The notes under the pieces are model-generated. The model was not told the DNA's origin, did not search any database, and saw only the letters and a program-made list of their open reading frames with translations. The position numbers and the translations under genes are program-made. A stretch of DNA of 64,000 nt, taken from positions 124,001 through 188,000 of the forward strand of contig NZ_JADKYP010000007.1 of the NCBI RefSeq assembly GCF_015354405.1, written 5' to 3'. The stretch comes from Nocardia sp. BSTN01. Its GTDB lineage: Bacteria > Actinomycetota > Actinomycetes > Mycobacteriales > Mycobacteriaceae. Shown here piece after piece: positions 1 to 8,635 of this stretch (positions are counted from its first letter, which is position 1; the number at the start of each line of letters is the position of its first letter).

Positions 1-67
1 GGGCCGGCTTGTCGCCGTAGCGCCCGAACGGATGCAGTCCGACACCGACAATCGCAACATCGGTCAT
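1..67 (-). CDS. Thiolase-like / lipid-transfer protein, N-terminal fragment
   Basis: Only the first 22 codons lie in the window; the gene continues past the left edge. The start (MTDVAIVGVGLHPFGRYG) is the typical beginning of SCP2-type thiolases and Ltp-type lipid-transfer proteins. The ATG overlaps the TGA of the upstream OB-fold gene (ATGA), so the two are translationally coupled. Thiolase-like Ltp proteins and DUF35 OB-fold proteins are known partners, for example Ltp2 with the ChsH2 DUF35 domain in cholesterol side-chain cleavage. Whether this one is a thiolase or an aldolase cannot be told from the fragment. Confidence 0.6.
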   Translation of the reverse strand, partial: MTDVAIVGVGLHPFGRYGDKPA

Positions 68-483
68 CGCGTCGTCTCCTCGTCTGTGGCCACCGGCGCG
101 AACGCGTAGGTCAGCACCTCGGTGCCGTCGTCGCGGACGGTGTAGGGAACGATCCGGAGTTCCATCTCCTGCCCGATGGTCAGCTTCGCGGGATCGGATT
201 CGGTCAAGCGGCCTTGCACCAGCAGCTCGTTCGGCAATTCGACATAGCCGATGGCGTAGGGCACGAAGGTCGCGGCGGTGTCGTCGCCGTCGTAGGGCGG
301 GGAGGGCGGGCGAAACTGCTGTGTGGTGAAGCTCCACAGGGTGCCCCGGCGGCCGAGAAGCCGCTGCGGTGCGCCGGGCTGAGCTGGGAAGGAGATCACA
401 CCGTCACGCTCCGAGGCGATCAGCTGCGGATCCTCGGATGGCCAGGTGAACAGGCCGTCGGCGACCGGTTCTCGCTTTGTCAT
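64..483 (-). CDS. DUF35-type OB-fold protein lacking zinc-ribbon cysteines
   Basis: A protein of 139 residues. I place the start at ATG 483 (MTKREP); a TTG three codons upstream is possible. The C-terminal half has the OB-fold pattern of DUF35 proteins (GRRGTLWSFT, then YAIGYVELP and IGQEMELRI). Family members usually begin with a Cys4 zinc ribbon just before the GxG-(V/L)-xSFT strand. Here that region reads DGVISFPAQPGAPQRLL and the protein has no cysteine at all, so the metal site is lost. Such proteins act as acyl-CoA-binding partners of thiolase-like enzymes, which fits the overlapping downstream thiolase-like gene. Function is inferred from fold and context. Confidence 0.65.
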   Translation of the reverse strand: MTKREPVADGLFTWPSEDPQLIASERDGVISFPAQPGAPQRLLGRRGTLWSFTTQQFRPPSPPYDGDDTAATFVPYAIGYVELPNELLVQGRLTESDPAKLTIGQEMELRIVPYTVRDDGTEVLTYAFAPVATDEETTR

Positions 484-491
484 GGTCAGCA

Positions 492-526
492 ACCTATCAA
501 ATAGTTTAGTAATTTATCTATATAGC
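492..526 (-). promoter_or_regulatory. AT-rich promoter/operator candidate
   Basis: A sharply AT-rich stretch just upstream of the OB-fold gene start at 483. On the plus strand it contains AAATAG-TTTAG-TAATTT (499-515), a weak match to the AAATAG-N5-CTATTT inverted repeat found elsewhere in this window. It overlaps the last bases of the gene ending at 518. It is likely the promoter of the OB-fold/thiolase pair. Confidence 0.4.
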
Positions 527-1561
527 CCGAGGCGTATCGGTGGCGGGTACGGTCTCGCCCCAAGCCATCCACGTGCGGATTTCGCGCGTCTCGTCGCGCC
601 GGCGGATCTGCGCCTCCTGCTGCGGGTTCGGGATCGGCCCCAGTTGCATCCGGCCGCGCGGGTCCGGCTCCGCCACCCAGGCCTCGCCGTCGAGGTCGTA
701 CTCGAGTCCGGCATGCCAGTACCCGTCTTCGGCCCGGGTGATCGCGGCGGACATACTCCCTACGGAACGGACGCCGTGGACACTCGACGAGATGACCCCG
801 ACGTGGAAATCATTGCCGCCGAACAGGAAGTGGCCCACCTCGATCTCGCCGTCGTCGTATTCGTTGGCCCACGAGTACCACGTGGTGTATCCGACCTCGT
901 GCAGCGGTTCCTGGTCGACGTAGAGCCGAGCCCCGGGCTTCATGAACGGCTCCTCCCAGAACAGGAAGCCGTCCACCGGGCGCCCGAGCAGCCGGCCCGA
1001 TACCCGCCAGGTCTGAGTCAGGTAGAGCGTCGACGCGCCCCCGGCCGTCAGAAACCACTGCAGCCCGGGCACCGCCAGCCGGCCGTTCACATCAGCCAGC
1101 TGTTCCTCCGAATATGTCAGGGAATCGGTGGTCAGAACCAGATCGAGGGCCCGCGAGTCCGCCCCGGCCGGAGCATGGAATCGCACCCCGTTGTCGACCG
1201 CCGCCCGCGAGAGGGCGTCGCTGAGTGCGGCCCCCTTCGCCTCGCGGCGAATGTCCATGGTGCCGGACCCGCCGATGGTCGAGAGGACGACGAGTTTATT
1301 GCTCATCGACGACTGCGTTCCCGCGATTCCCGATACCCCGGCCGGCGGGATCCGCCGCATCACCGAGAAGATGTCGCCGTTCTCGGAATCCCGGACGGTA
1401 CCCCAGAGATAGCCCGCTTCCCGGGTCAGTCCCAGTATGGGCTCGTCCGATGTCCACTGGCGCGGATCCAGCCGCCGCCCGCTCGCGATCGCCCGGCCAC
1501 CGAAGCCGCCCGCCACGTCGCCCACGCCGGCCAGATCATCGGCCACTGTTTTGTCAGCCAT
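518..1561 (-). CDS. Conserved protein of unknown function (347 aa)
   Basis: I do not recognise this family with confidence. It is 347 residues, has no signal peptide or membrane segment, and is rich in aromatic residues and beta-strand patterns. The N-terminal half contains GYLWGTVRDSENGDIFSVMR and the C-terminal half GVRSVGSMSAAITR with many Trp/Tyr. This is compatible with a lipocalin- or CrtC-like beta-barrel that binds hydrophobic ligands, but that is only an impression. ATG 1561 has GGAG about 8 nt upstream. It lies 54 nt downstream of the hotdog thioesterase gene in the same direction, so the two are probably co-transcribed. The context suggests a role with hydrophobic acyl substrates. 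Confidence 0.6.
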   Translation of the reverse strand: MADKTVADDLAGVGDVAGGFGGRAIASGRRLDPRQWTSDEPILGLTREAGYLWGTVRDSENGDIFSVMRRIPPAGVSGIAGTQSSMSNKLVVLSTIGGSGTMDIRREAKGAALSDALSRAAVDNGVRFHAPAGADSRALDLVLTTDSLTYSEEQLADVNGRLAVPGLQWFLTAGGASTLYLTQTWRVSGRLLGRPVDGFLFWEEPFMKPGARLYVDQEPLHEVGYTTWYSWANEYDDGEIEVGHFLFGGNDFHVGVISSSVHGVRSVGSMSAAITRAEDGYWHAGLEYDLDGEAWVAEPDPRGRMQLGPIPNPQQEAQIRRRDETREIRTWMAWGETVPATDTPRAI

Positions 1562-1615
1562 GCTTGTCCACTCCCAACTGTTGTCGAACGACCGCCAACT
1601 CGGCGCACCCGGATC

Positions 1616-2098
1616 TCAGCCGACCGCGCCACTGTCCGAGATCGGCTCCAGGCCCGGCCTTTCGCCGACGATGCTCACCGCGACCTGACCGCTGGCGACC
1701 AGCTTGTCCGAGTCCCACCCGTACATTCGCACCTCGCCGTAGTGCACTGACTTGCCTCGCCGCAGGCATGTTCCGACCGCACGCAGGTCTTCACCCGGCG
1801 CGACACTGAAGTACTGGACCGACAGCGAAATCGTCGTGAGGCGACTGCCCTTGCGGTAATCGTGGCCGGCCATCACAGCCCCCGAGGCGCAGGTGTCGAT
1901 CACCGCGGCGACGACGCCACCGTGAAATATTCCGTCATGGGCGGACAGCTCGCTCCGGTACGGAAGTCGCATGACGACTCCCTGGTCGTCCCACTGGTGC
2001 ACCTCGAGACCCGCGAAGGCGTTGAACGCGACGCCGCGCTGCCAATGCTCACGAAACCATTGCCTGCGCCGCTCCTGCTGCTCATCGGCAGTACTCAT
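1616..2098 (-). CDS. PaaI-family hotdog acyl-CoA thioesterase
   Basis: A single hotdog domain of 160 residues. The helix-start signature HDGIFHGGVVAAVIDTCAS is the usual PaaI/YbgC-type active-site region (HGG), followed by TISLSVQYF and a final strand at LVASGQVAVSIV. The family hydrolyses acyl-CoA thioesters, releasing CoA and the free acid. In a beta-oxidation region it probably frees CoA trapped in dead-end intermediates. ATG 2098 has GGAGGG directly upstream. It is divergent from the dehydrogenase at 2,204 and shares its AT-rich promoter region. Confidence 0.85.
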   Translation of the reverse strand: MSTADEQQERRRQWFREHWQRGVAFNAFAGLEVHQWDDQGVVMRLPYRSELSAHDGIFHGGVVAAVIDTCASGAVMAGHDYRKGSRLTTISLSVQYFSVAPGEDLRAVGTCLRRGKSVHYGEVRMYGWDSDKLVASGQVAVSIVGERPGLEPISDSGAVG

Positions 2099-2137
2099 GG
2101 AACCCTCCAGCCAGCCGGGGCGTAGCCCCTCACCCAG

Positions 2138-2170
2138 CGTATAATAAGTTAACTAGTTGCACTATATGCT
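2138..2170. promoter_or_regulatory. Divergent AT-rich promoter/operator
   Basis: Lies between the thioesterase (leftward) and the dehydrogenase (rightward). The plus strand holds TAATAA-GTTAA-CTAGTT (2142-2158), the same 6-5-6 layout as the AAATAG-N5-CTATTT repeat. The minus strand reads AACTTATTATACG, matching the shared TAACTRATTATACT element with its -10 box facing the thioesterase. It is a candidate operator overlapping both promoters. Confidence 0.5.
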
Positions 2171-2203
2171 ACGTGAGTAGCGGCCCAGAGAGGTGGCTTG
2201 CCA

Positions 2204-3430
2204 GTGGACATCGAGTACGGTCCGGATGCCGAACGGTTCAGGGAGGAGATTCAGTCGGTACTGGCCGAGGAACTGCCGGCCGACTGGTCCGGCATCGGAG
2301 CGATTCCGGACATCGAGCAGGCCAACCAGTTCATCGAGCACTGGCGTGAGGTCCTGTATCGGCACACATTGCTCGGCCTCACCTGGCCGACCGAATACGG
2401 CGGCCGTGGCCTGACCAAGCTGCACCAGGTCGTGCTCACCGAGGAGTTCGCCAAGGCCGGGGTTCCGGTCGGTGGCCACAACGACACCTTCGGGATCAAG
2501 ATGGTCGGCAACACGCTGCTGCGGTGGGGCACCGACGAGCAGAAGCGTCACTTCCTGCCGCGCATCCTCTCCGGCGAATACCGCTGGTGCCAGGGCTATT
2601 CCGAGCCGAACGCCGGTTCCGACCTCGCGAGCCTCAGCACCCGTGCGACCGCTCGCGACGGTGAATGGGTGATCAACGGCCAGAAGGTCTGGACCTCGCA
2701 GGCTCAGCGAGCGAACTGGATCTTCGTCCTCGCGCGCACCGATCCGGATGCCCCCAAGAATCGGGGCCTGTCGTTTCTGCTGGTCCCGATGGGTCAACCC
2801 GGCCTGCAGGTTCGCCCCATCCAGTCCGCCACGGGTGACAGCGAATTCAACGAGGTCTTCCTCGACGACGTCCGCACACCTGTCGACAACGTCGTGGGGC
2901 CCGTGAACAGCGGCTGGCAGGTCGCGCAGACGCTGCTGGGATACGAGCGTGGCGACGAGGCCGCCACCAATCCGATCCTTTTCCGCGCCGAATTCGACCG
3001 CATCGTCGCACTCGCGCGTGAGACCGGCGCGGACTCGGATCCGGTCGTCCGTCAGAAGCTCGCACAACTCCTGATCGAGGTCGAGATCATGCGATACCTC
3101 GGCTACCGGGTACTCACCGGCTATCTGGCGGGTTCAGCGCCGGGCGCCGAGTCCTCGGTGTCGAAGCTGTACTGGAGCGAATACCACAAACGCGCCACCG
3201 ATCTGGCATTCGAGCTGGCGGGCATGCGCGTCCAGGCCGACGTGGGCCGGCGGCCGCTGCGGGGCTACCGCACCGACGATCCGGGTGCTCCCAATACCTC
3301 GGCGTCCTGGATCGGCAGCTACATCAACGCCCGGGCGGGCACGATCTACGCCGGCACGTCCGAAGTGCAGCGCAACATTCTCGCCGAAGCGGTACTCGGT
3401 CTCCCCCGCGAGCCCCGGGTCGCGCGCTAG
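2204..3430 (+). CDS. Acyl-CoA dehydrogenase
   Basis: About 408 residues. It has the full acyl-CoA dehydrogenase layout: N-terminal helical domain with LTWPTEYGGRGL, the middle beta-domain motif CQGYSEPNAGSDLAS, the substrate-loop region VWTSQAQRANW, and the C-terminal FAD-contact motif YAGTSEVQRNI. It belongs to the class with a W-P-x-E-Y-G-G-R-G start, as in many actinobacterial FadE proteins of steroid and terpenoid pathways. I prefer GTG 2204 because AGGTGG lies 7 nt upstream; a TTG at 2198 is in frame. It appears monocistronic and ends at a bidirectional hairpin. The substrate is unknown. Confidence 0.88.
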   Translation: MDIEYGPDAERFREEIQSVLAEELPADWSGIGAIPDIEQANQFIEHWREVLYRHTLLGLTWPTEYGGRGLTKLHQVVLTEEFAKAGVPVGGHNDTFGIKMVGNTLLRWGTDEQKRHFLPRILSGEYRWCQGYSEPNAGSDLASLSTRATARDGEWVINGQKVWTSQAQRANWIFVLARTDPDAPKNRGLSFLLVPMGQPGLQVRPIQSATGDSEFNEVFLDDVRTPVDNVVGPVNSGWQVAQTLLGYERGDEAATNPILFRAEFDRIVALARETGADSDPVVRQKLAQLLIEVEIMRYLGYRVLTGYLAGSAPGAESSVSKLYWSEYHKRATDLAFELAGMRVQADVGRRPLRGYRTDDPGAPNTSASWIGSYINARAGTIYAGTSEVQRNILAEAVLGLPREPRVAR

Positions 3431-3458
3431 GAAACAGTCGCACGCTGGAAAACAACGG

Positions 3459-3497
3459 TAGCCCGGCACCATCCGGTCGATCGGACCGTGGTGCCGG
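3459..3497. terminator. Bidirectional terminator hairpin
   Basis: Arms GCCCGGCACCA and TGGTGCCGGGC are perfectly complementary. A second inner stem (CGGTC/GACCG) lies between them. It sits between two convergent genes. Confidence 0.7.
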
Positions 3498-3531
3498 GCC
3501 ACCGTGCGCGGCGTCGAACTCTGCCGTAGCT

Positions 3532-4971
3532 TCAGAGATCCAGCAGCCGCGTCCGCTGCACCTTGCCCGAGGGGGTCTTCGGCAAGGTCGCAACGAAGCG
3601 CCAGGAAGTCGGAACCTTGAAACCTGCCACGCGATCACGCAGAAAGCGTTCGAGCTCCTCGATCTGCGGCGGGCAGGAAGGATCGCGAGCCACCAGGAAA
3701 GCCCCGGCGATCTGACCGAGGCGGCGATCGGGTAACCCGACGACCCCCGCCTCGACGATGCCGGGATGGCTCATGAGCGCGTCCTCTATCTCCTGGGGAT
3801 AGATGTTCTCGCCCCCGCGAATGATCTTGTCCCCCTTGCGGCCTGACAGATACAGGTAGCCGTCCGCGTCGAGCCTGCCCAGATCCCCGGTCCGCAACCA
3901 GCCGGCGGCGTCCACCCGCATCAGGTGGTCGGCGCGCGCCCATACCTCGCCGACTCCATGCTCATCCGGTTCGGCAATCCGCACCTCGACGCCGGGAGCG
4001 GCCTGTCCGACGGAATCGAGCAGGTGATCGTGCCCGACTCGGGCGAGCCGGTGATCACGCGGACGCAGGCAGGTGATCGGGCTCCCTTCGGTCTGCCCGA
4101 AAAAGTTGAACAGCTCCACGTCGGGCAGTACCTCGAGCAACCGGCGCAGGGTATCGGCGCGGATGGGTGAGCCGCCGTACTGCAGCACCCGTAGCGAGCC
4201 CGGTTCGATGGCCCCCGCATCCAGCAGCATCTCGATCATCGACGGCACCAGCAGCGCGTGCGTCGGATGCAGGTTCAGCATCTCGCGCCAGGATTGAACC
4301 GAAAAGCGCGGCGCGGCAATGACTTCGGCGCCCGCCGCCAACGCGACGACCACATTGCCGGCACCGGCGATGTGATGCCACGGCGACGCGGTCGTGTACA
4401 CCCGGCCCGGGCCCAGATCCAGCAGCGTGCTGTTCACGCGCGCACGGGCCGCCGCCCGATCCTGACGCATCGCTACCGGCTTCGGGGCTCCCGTGGTTCC
4501 GGAGGTATGCAGATACATCGCGATGGCCTCGGCAGGCGGGCGGGGTAACGCGGTCGCCGACGAAGCCGGCTCGGGTACCACGACCGCGTCGCCGCCCGTA
4601 CGGGCGGCGATCTCACCGGCAAGGTCCGCAGACGCCGGGCCGGTGAGCAGCACCGGTGAGTTCAGCCCCGCCACGGCCGGCACCAGTTCACGGATCGTGT
4701 GCCGAGATGACAACGGGGCCAAGGGATTACCGATCGCGGCCCCGGCGATGGTCAAGGCGACGACCGACACGTCGGTGTCGGCGGACAGGAACGGGACCGC
4801 GGTGCCGGGCGCGACGCCGAGCGTGGTCAACCACTCGGCGGCACCACTCGCCACAGCCAGTAGTTCCGGGCCGCTCCACCGGCCTTCCTGCCCGATCAGC
4901 GCCGGCCCGCCGAGCCGGCAGGCCGACTCCACCTGCGCCGACCACGTAGTCGCGGCGGCAAGGCCTTCCAT
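3532..4971 (-). CDS. Acyl-CoA synthetase (AMP-forming)
   Basis: ANL-superfamily ligase of 479 residues. It has the P-loop YLHTSGTTGAPK, the adenine motif FNFFGQTEGSP, the hinge region TGDLGRLDADGYLYLSGR and the catalytic lysine near the end in KTPSGKVQR. It activates a carboxylic acid to the acyl-CoA via an acyl-adenylate. At 479 aa it is slightly shorter than typical long-chain FadD proteins. It is the last gene of a leftward beta-oxidation cassette starting at 11,290 and overlaps the upstream dehydrogenase by TGATG, so it probably supplies that pathway's starter CoA ester. Confidence 0.88.
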   Translation of the reverse strand: MEGLAAATTWSAQVESACRLGGPALIGQEGRWSGPELLAVASGAAEWLTTLGVAPGTAVPFLSADTDVSVVALTIAGAAIGNPLAPLSSRHTIRELVPAVAGLNSPVLLTGPASADLAGEIAARTGGDAVVVPEPASSATALPRPPAEAIAMYLHTSGTTGAPKPVAMRQDRAAARARVNSTLLDLGPGRVYTTASPWHHIAGAGNVVVALAAGAEVIAAPRFSVQSWREMLNLHPTHALLVPSMIEMLLDAGAIEPGSLRVLQYGGSPIRADTLRRLLEVLPDVELFNFFGQTEGSPITCLRPRDHRLARVGHDHLLDSVGQAAPGVEVRIAEPDEHGVGEVWARADHLMRVDAAGWLRTGDLGRLDADGYLYLSGRKGDKIIRGGENIYPQEIEDALMSHPGIVEAGVVGLPDRRLGQIAGAFLVARDPSCPPQIEELERFLRDRVAGFKVPTSWRFVATLPKTPSGKVQRTRLLDL

Positions 4972-6086
4972 CAGATCCCTGCGAGATCAGCGAGACGTTC
5001 CCGATGGTATGCCGGTGAACCGAACAGCAGTTCCGTGGCCTTGGCGCGGCGCAGATACAGATGCGCCGGATGCTCCCAGGTGAACCCGATCCCACCGTGA
5101 ATCTGCACGTTTTCGGCGGCACAGAAGCTGTAGGCCTCGGAGCAGTACGACTTGGCCAGACTCGCGGTCGCCGCGAAGTCGGCGGCGTCCGTCTCACCTG
5201 ACCACAGCGCGTACAGCACGGCCGAGCGCGCGGCTTCCACCCGCAGCAGCATGTCCGCCGCCTTGTGCTTGATCGCCTGGAACGAACCGATGGGCCGCCC
5301 GAACTGCATTCGAGTCTTCGCGTAGTCGACGGACATGTCGAGGGCCGCGGTCGCACCGCCCAACTGCTCGGCCGCCAGCAGCACCGAACTCACGGCCAGG
5401 GCACGTTCGACCGCCGCAGCGCCCGCGCCGTCCGCCCCGATCAAACGCGCTGGGGTACCCCGAAATTCGAGCTGTGCCATCGGCCGGGTCAGGTCGAATG
5501 TCGGCACCACGTCGACGCGCAGATCCTCGGCATCCCGATCGACCGCGAAGAGCCCGATTCCGTTCTCACTGCGCGCCACGACCAGCAGCAGATCGGCACT
5601 GCCACCGTCGAGCACGTAACACTTCGTTCCGGTCAGCTCCCATCCGGACGGGCCGGCGCTCGCCCGGGTGGCCACCGAATCGATTGTCCACGAACCGGAT
5701 TCCTCCGTCAGCGCGACCGTTGCCACCACGGTTCCCGCGGCGATACCGGGCAGGTAGTCGCGGCAGGCGGATTCGTCGTCCGATGCCAGGATGGCGCTAG
5801 ATGCCAGCGCGACCGTGGACAGCAGCGGCGCCGGCAGCAGCGCCCGGCCGGCCTCCTCGAAGACGACGCCGAGTTCGGCGATACCGAATCCACTGCCGCC
5901 GAACCGCTCCGGAATCGCCAGACCTTGCAGTCCGATTTCCGTCGCCATGCGCGTCCACAGCTCCGGGTTCCACCCACGAGGATCCTCGATCAGGCGGCGA
6001 ACTTCCGATTCCGGCGACAGTTCGGCGAGGAATTTGCGAACGACAGCGGCCAGCTCCCGCTGCTCGGGGGAAGGGGCGAAGTCCAT
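4971..6086 (-). CDS. Acyl-CoA dehydrogenase, heterocomplex-type subunit
   Basis: 371 residues, starting MDFAPSPEQRELAAVVRKF. The C-terminal helices read CAAENVQIHGGIGFTWEHPAH, the signature of the FadE subclass that pairs with a second dehydrogenase chain in alpha2beta2 complexes of actinobacterial steroid degradation. It lacks the usual TSEVQRN motif near the end (C-terminus LYLRRAKATELLFGS), which in those complexes comes from the partner. The likely partner is another dehydrogenase in this region, or it may work alone. It is the penultimate gene of the 11,290-3,532 cassette. Confidence 0.85.
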   Translation of the reverse strand: MDFAPSPEQRELAAVVRKFLAELSPESEVRRLIEDPRGWNPELWTRMATEIGLQGLAIPERFGGSGFGIAELGVVFEEAGRALLPAPLLSTVALASSAILASDDESACRDYLPGIAAGTVVATVALTEESGSWTIDSVATRASAGPSGWELTGTKCYVLDGGSADLLLVVARSENGIGLFAVDRDAEDLRVDVVPTFDLTRPMAQLEFRGTPARLIGADGAGAAAVERALAVSSVLLAAEQLGGATAALDMSVDYAKTRMQFGRPIGSFQAIKHKAADMLLRVEAARSAVLYALWSGETDAADFAATASLAKSYCSEAYSFCAAENVQIHGGIGFTWEHPAHLYLRRAKATELLFGSPAYHRERLADLAGI

Positions 6087-6097
6087 TCGTCAGCTCC

Positions 6098-6862
6098 TCA
6101 GACCATGGTCAGGCCGCCGGACACCGACAGCGTCTGGCCCGTGACGTATCCGGCCCCCGCGGAGAGCAGGAAGGCGACAACCGGCGCGACATCGTCCGGC
6201 TTGCCGATCCGGCGCATCGGGATCGCCCGCGCCAAACCGTCGTAGAGCTTCTGGCTGACGGAGGCAACCTGTCCGAGCAGTGCCGTGTCGGTCGGGCCCG
6301 GGCACACCACATTGATGGTGACCTGATGCTTGGCGACCTCGCGCGCCAGCGCCTTCGAGAAGGCGATGACGCCGCCCTTGGTCGCCGAGTAGACGACCTC
6401 GCCGGACGAACCGACTCGACCGGCATCCGAGGCGATATTGACGATCCGGCCCGCCTCGCGCTCGATCATCGCGTCCAGCACGGCCCTCGTGAACTGGATC
6501 GTGCCCTTGAGATTGACGTCGATGAGCCGGTCCCACGTCTCCGGGCGAGACTCGACGAACGGACCGATGACATCGATCCCGGCATTGTTCACCAAGCCAC
6601 CGATCGGGCCGAGTTCACGCTCCACCGTCGCCACCGCGAGCTTGACCGAATCCGCATCCGCGACGTCGACACCGACGCCGACCGTGCGGACCCCGTACTT
6701 GGTGGCCAGTTCTCCCGCCAGGGCCTGTGCCTTGTCCTGATTCAGATCCGCGACGGCGACGTCGGCACCTTGAGCCGCCAGTTCCTCGGAGATCGCGGCC
6801 CCGATGCCGGCGGCACCGCCGGTCACGGCGACGACCGTCCCACTCAATGTGCCCATCGTCAT
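6098..6862 (-). CDS. SDR dehydrogenase, BadH-like
   Basis: Short-chain dehydrogenase of 254 residues: TGGAAGIG cofactor motif, NNAG, catalytic Ser in [13 protein letters not shown], then YSATKGG (YxxxK). The stretches [14 protein letters not shown] and [12 protein letters not shown] closely resemble, from memory, BadH (2-hydroxycyclohexanecarboxyl-CoA dehydrogenase of Rhodopseudomonas), so oxidation of a ring or 3-hydroxyacyl-CoA is plausible. ATG 6862 overlaps the TGA of the upstream MaoC gene and has AAGG upstream; longer N-terminal extensions read in another gene's frame are not credible. General FabG-type activity cannot be excluded. Confidence 0.82.
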   Translation of the reverse strand: MTMGTLSGTVVAVTGGAAGIGAAISEELAAQGADVAVADLNQDKAQALAGELATKYGVRTVGVGVDVADADSVKLAVATVERELGPIGGLVNNAGIDVIGPFVESRPETWDRLIDVNLKGTIQFTRAVLDAMIEREAGRIVNIASDAGRVGSSGEVVYSATKGGVIAFSKALAREVAKHQVTINVVCPGPTDTALLGQVASVSQKLYDGLARAIPMRRIGKPDDVAPVVAFLLSAGAGYVTGQTLSVSGGLTMV

Positions 6863-7263
6863 CCGACCTTCGCTGTGGCGGTGCCCGATACGACGGTGGC
6901 CCCGCTCTGGTTCTTGGTGACGAGTTCGAATCCCGCCACTCCGTCGGCAACCGACGTGACGGTCGCGGTCGTGGTCAGGGTGTCGCCCGGCCACACCTGT
7001 GCGGTGAAGCGCACACCGTAGCTGAGCAGGTTCTCCTCACCTACCCAGTCGCTCAATACCCGGCCGGTCAGCCCCATGGTGAGCATGCCGTGCGCGAAGA
7101 CGCCCGGGTAGCCGGCCACCTCGCGGGCGAAGCGTTCGTCGGTGTGCAACGGGTTGTAGTCACCCGAAGCACCGGCATACTGCACGATCCGGGTGCGCGA
7201 GAGATTGTCGACGACGACCGCCTCACGCACCTCGCCGACCGTCACGGTGTGTGTCGCCGTCAC
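6859..7263 (-). CDS. MaoC-like enoyl-CoA hydratase subunit
   Basis: A single hotdog domain of 134 residues with the hydratase-2 motif [18 protein letters not shown], whose Asp and His are the catalytic pair, then FAHGMLTMG. It hydrates 2-enoyl-CoA to the (R)-3-hydroxyacyl-CoA. The GTG start overlaps the stop of the preceding FAS1-type hotdog gene. Actinobacterial steroid hydratases such as ChsH1-ChsH2 and the HadAB dehydratases are built from just such a catalytic/non-catalytic hotdog pair, so the two products probably form a heterodimer. Confidence 0.87.
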   Translation of the reverse strand: MTATHTVTVGEVREAVVVDNLSRTRIVQYAGASGDYNPLHTDERFAREVAGYPGVFAHGMLTMGLTGRVLSDWVGEENLLSYGVRFTAQVWPGDTLTTTATVTSVADGVAGFELVTKNQSGATVVSGTATAKVG

Positions 7264-7706
7264 TGTTCCTCCTTGGGGGTCTTGAGAACCGAAACCGACC
7301 GAGCGGTAACGACGAGATCGCCCTGCTCATCGCGGAATTCGGTGAGGGTTTCCGTGAAACGCAGGGTTCCCGACCTGCCGGTCTTCTCCCAGGTGTCGCC
7401 GGTGCGCACGGAACTCGACAGAACGTCACCGACACGCACCGGACGGTGGTAGGTGTAGTGCTGTTCGGCGTGCAGGGCACCGCCACCGCCCGGCATCGTG
7501 CCGGCCTCACGCGCCGATCCCCACCAGGGCTCGACGCCAGGCCGCAGCCGGTGGCCGGGCTCGAACTGTGACGAAGCCTGCACGAAGGTCGGCGGCGCGA
7601 CATGCTGACCGGCCGTGTCGGCGCCCGCTTCCGCGTCCGGATACCCGACCGCACGGCGGAACATGAGCACATGCCCGGCCTCGACCGGAAAACGCTCGAC
7701 GGTCAC
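7260..7706 (-). CDS. FAS1-type dehydratase-fold subunit, partner of MaoC hydratase
   Basis: 148 residues from GTG 7706, which overlaps the SDR stop as GTGA and has GAGG upstream; an ATG at 7727 would give a 25-nt overlap. The sequence fits the N-terminal MaoC-like (FAS1_DH) family: AGHVLMFRRAVGYPD, then APPTFVQASSQFEP, then LHAEQHYTYHRPVRVGDVL. The D/H catalytic pair of the neighbouring MaoC protein is absent, so this is the probable substrate-binding half of a heterodimeric hydratase acting on bulky enoyl-CoA. Confidence 0.82.
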   Translation of the reverse strand: MTVERFPVEAGHVLMFRRAVGYPDAEAGADTAGQHVAPPTFVQASSQFEPGHRLRPGVEPWWGSAREAGTMPGGGGALHAEQHYTYHRPVRVGDVLSSSVRTGDTWEKTGRSGTLRFTETLTEFRDEQGDLVVTARSVSVLKTPKEEQ

Positions 7707-8605
7707 TGCTCGTCCTCGCTCAGCCATGGCTGCCCGAGCTTGAATTCGACGTCCGCGAGCCGCGGCGCTTCCTTCTCCAGCTCATCGAGCGTCCAGCGGT
7801 GGTCGGTTTCGATCTTGTCGACGATCGACCACGGCTGGAACAGATGGACCGCCCCGCCGTGCACGTAGAACGCGCGCCCACTCAGTGGGCAATTCTCGGT
7901 TGCCAGGTACGCGACGAACGGCGCGACATTGGCCGGATCGTCGGGATCGAACGCGCCGTCGGCGGCCTCACCGAGGAACTGCTCGGTCAGCCGGGTGCGG
8001 GCGGTCGGGCAGATCGCGTTCAGGCGCACGCCGTAACGGCCCAATTCCATCTGCCCGATGATGGTGAGGCTGGCGATCGCGGCCTTGGCGGCACCGTAAT
8101 TTCCCTGCCCCGGATTACCGAACAGGCCGGATGTCGATGCCGTGTTGATCACCGCCGGAGCCAGGGTCTTGCCGTCCTTGTGCGCCGCACGCCAGTACTG
8201 CCCGGCGGCGCGCAGCGGCATGAAGTGGCCGCGCAGATGGACGCGGATCACGTCGTCCCAGTCCGAGTCGGACATGCTCACCACGAGCCGGTCCCGCAGA
8301 ATACCGGCGTTGTTGACCAGCACGTGCAATTCGCCGAAGGCATCGAGCGCGGTGTCGATCAGGCGCTGGGCGCCGGCGGAGTCGGTCACGTCGTCACCGT
8401 TGGCGACGGCCTCACCACCGGCGGCCCGGATCTCCTCGACGACCGATTCGGCCGCGGTCAAGTCCTGACCCGAGCCGTCCGAGGCTCCGCCCAGGTCGTT
8501 CACGACGACCTTGGCGCCTTCCGCCGCGAACAGCAGCGCGTGCTCGCGACCGATACCGCGGCCCGCGCCGGTGATGATGGCGACCCGTCCGTCCAAATGT
8601 CCCAC
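7703..8605 (-). CDS. SDR, 17beta-HSD4/Hsd4A-like (3R)-hydroxyacyl-CoA dehydrogenase
   Basis: 300 residues. It has TGAGRGIGREHALL (cofactor), VVNDLGG typical of multifunctional-enzyme-2 dehydrogenases, NNAGILRD, the catalytic Ser in TASTSGLFGNPGQGNY and the YGAAK motif. The extended C-terminus (about 50 residues after AFYVHGGAV) is also typical of Hsd4A-like proteins. It would oxidise the (3R)-hydroxyacyl-CoA made by the adjacent hydratase pair. GTG 8605 has AGAGGAA upstream. It sits between the thiolase and hydratase genes in the order expected for one beta-oxidation turn. Confidence 0.85.
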   Translation of the reverse strand: MGHLDGRVAIITGAGRGIGREHALLFAAEGAKVVVNDLGGASDGSGQDLTAAESVVEEIRAAGGEAVANGDDVTDSAGAQRLIDTALDAFGELHVLVNNAGILRDRLVVSMSDSDWDDVIRVHLRGHFMPLRAAGQYWRAAHKDGKTLAPAVINTASTSGLFGNPGQGNYGAAKAAIASLTIIGQMELGRYGVRLNAICPTARTRLTEQFLGEAADGAFDPDDPANVAPFVAYLATENCPLSGRAFYVHGGAVHLFQPWSIVDKIETDHRWTLDELEKEAPRLADVEFKLGQPWLSEDEQ

Positions 8606-8635
8606 GATGTGATTCCTCTCGATTCTGTGCAGTCT

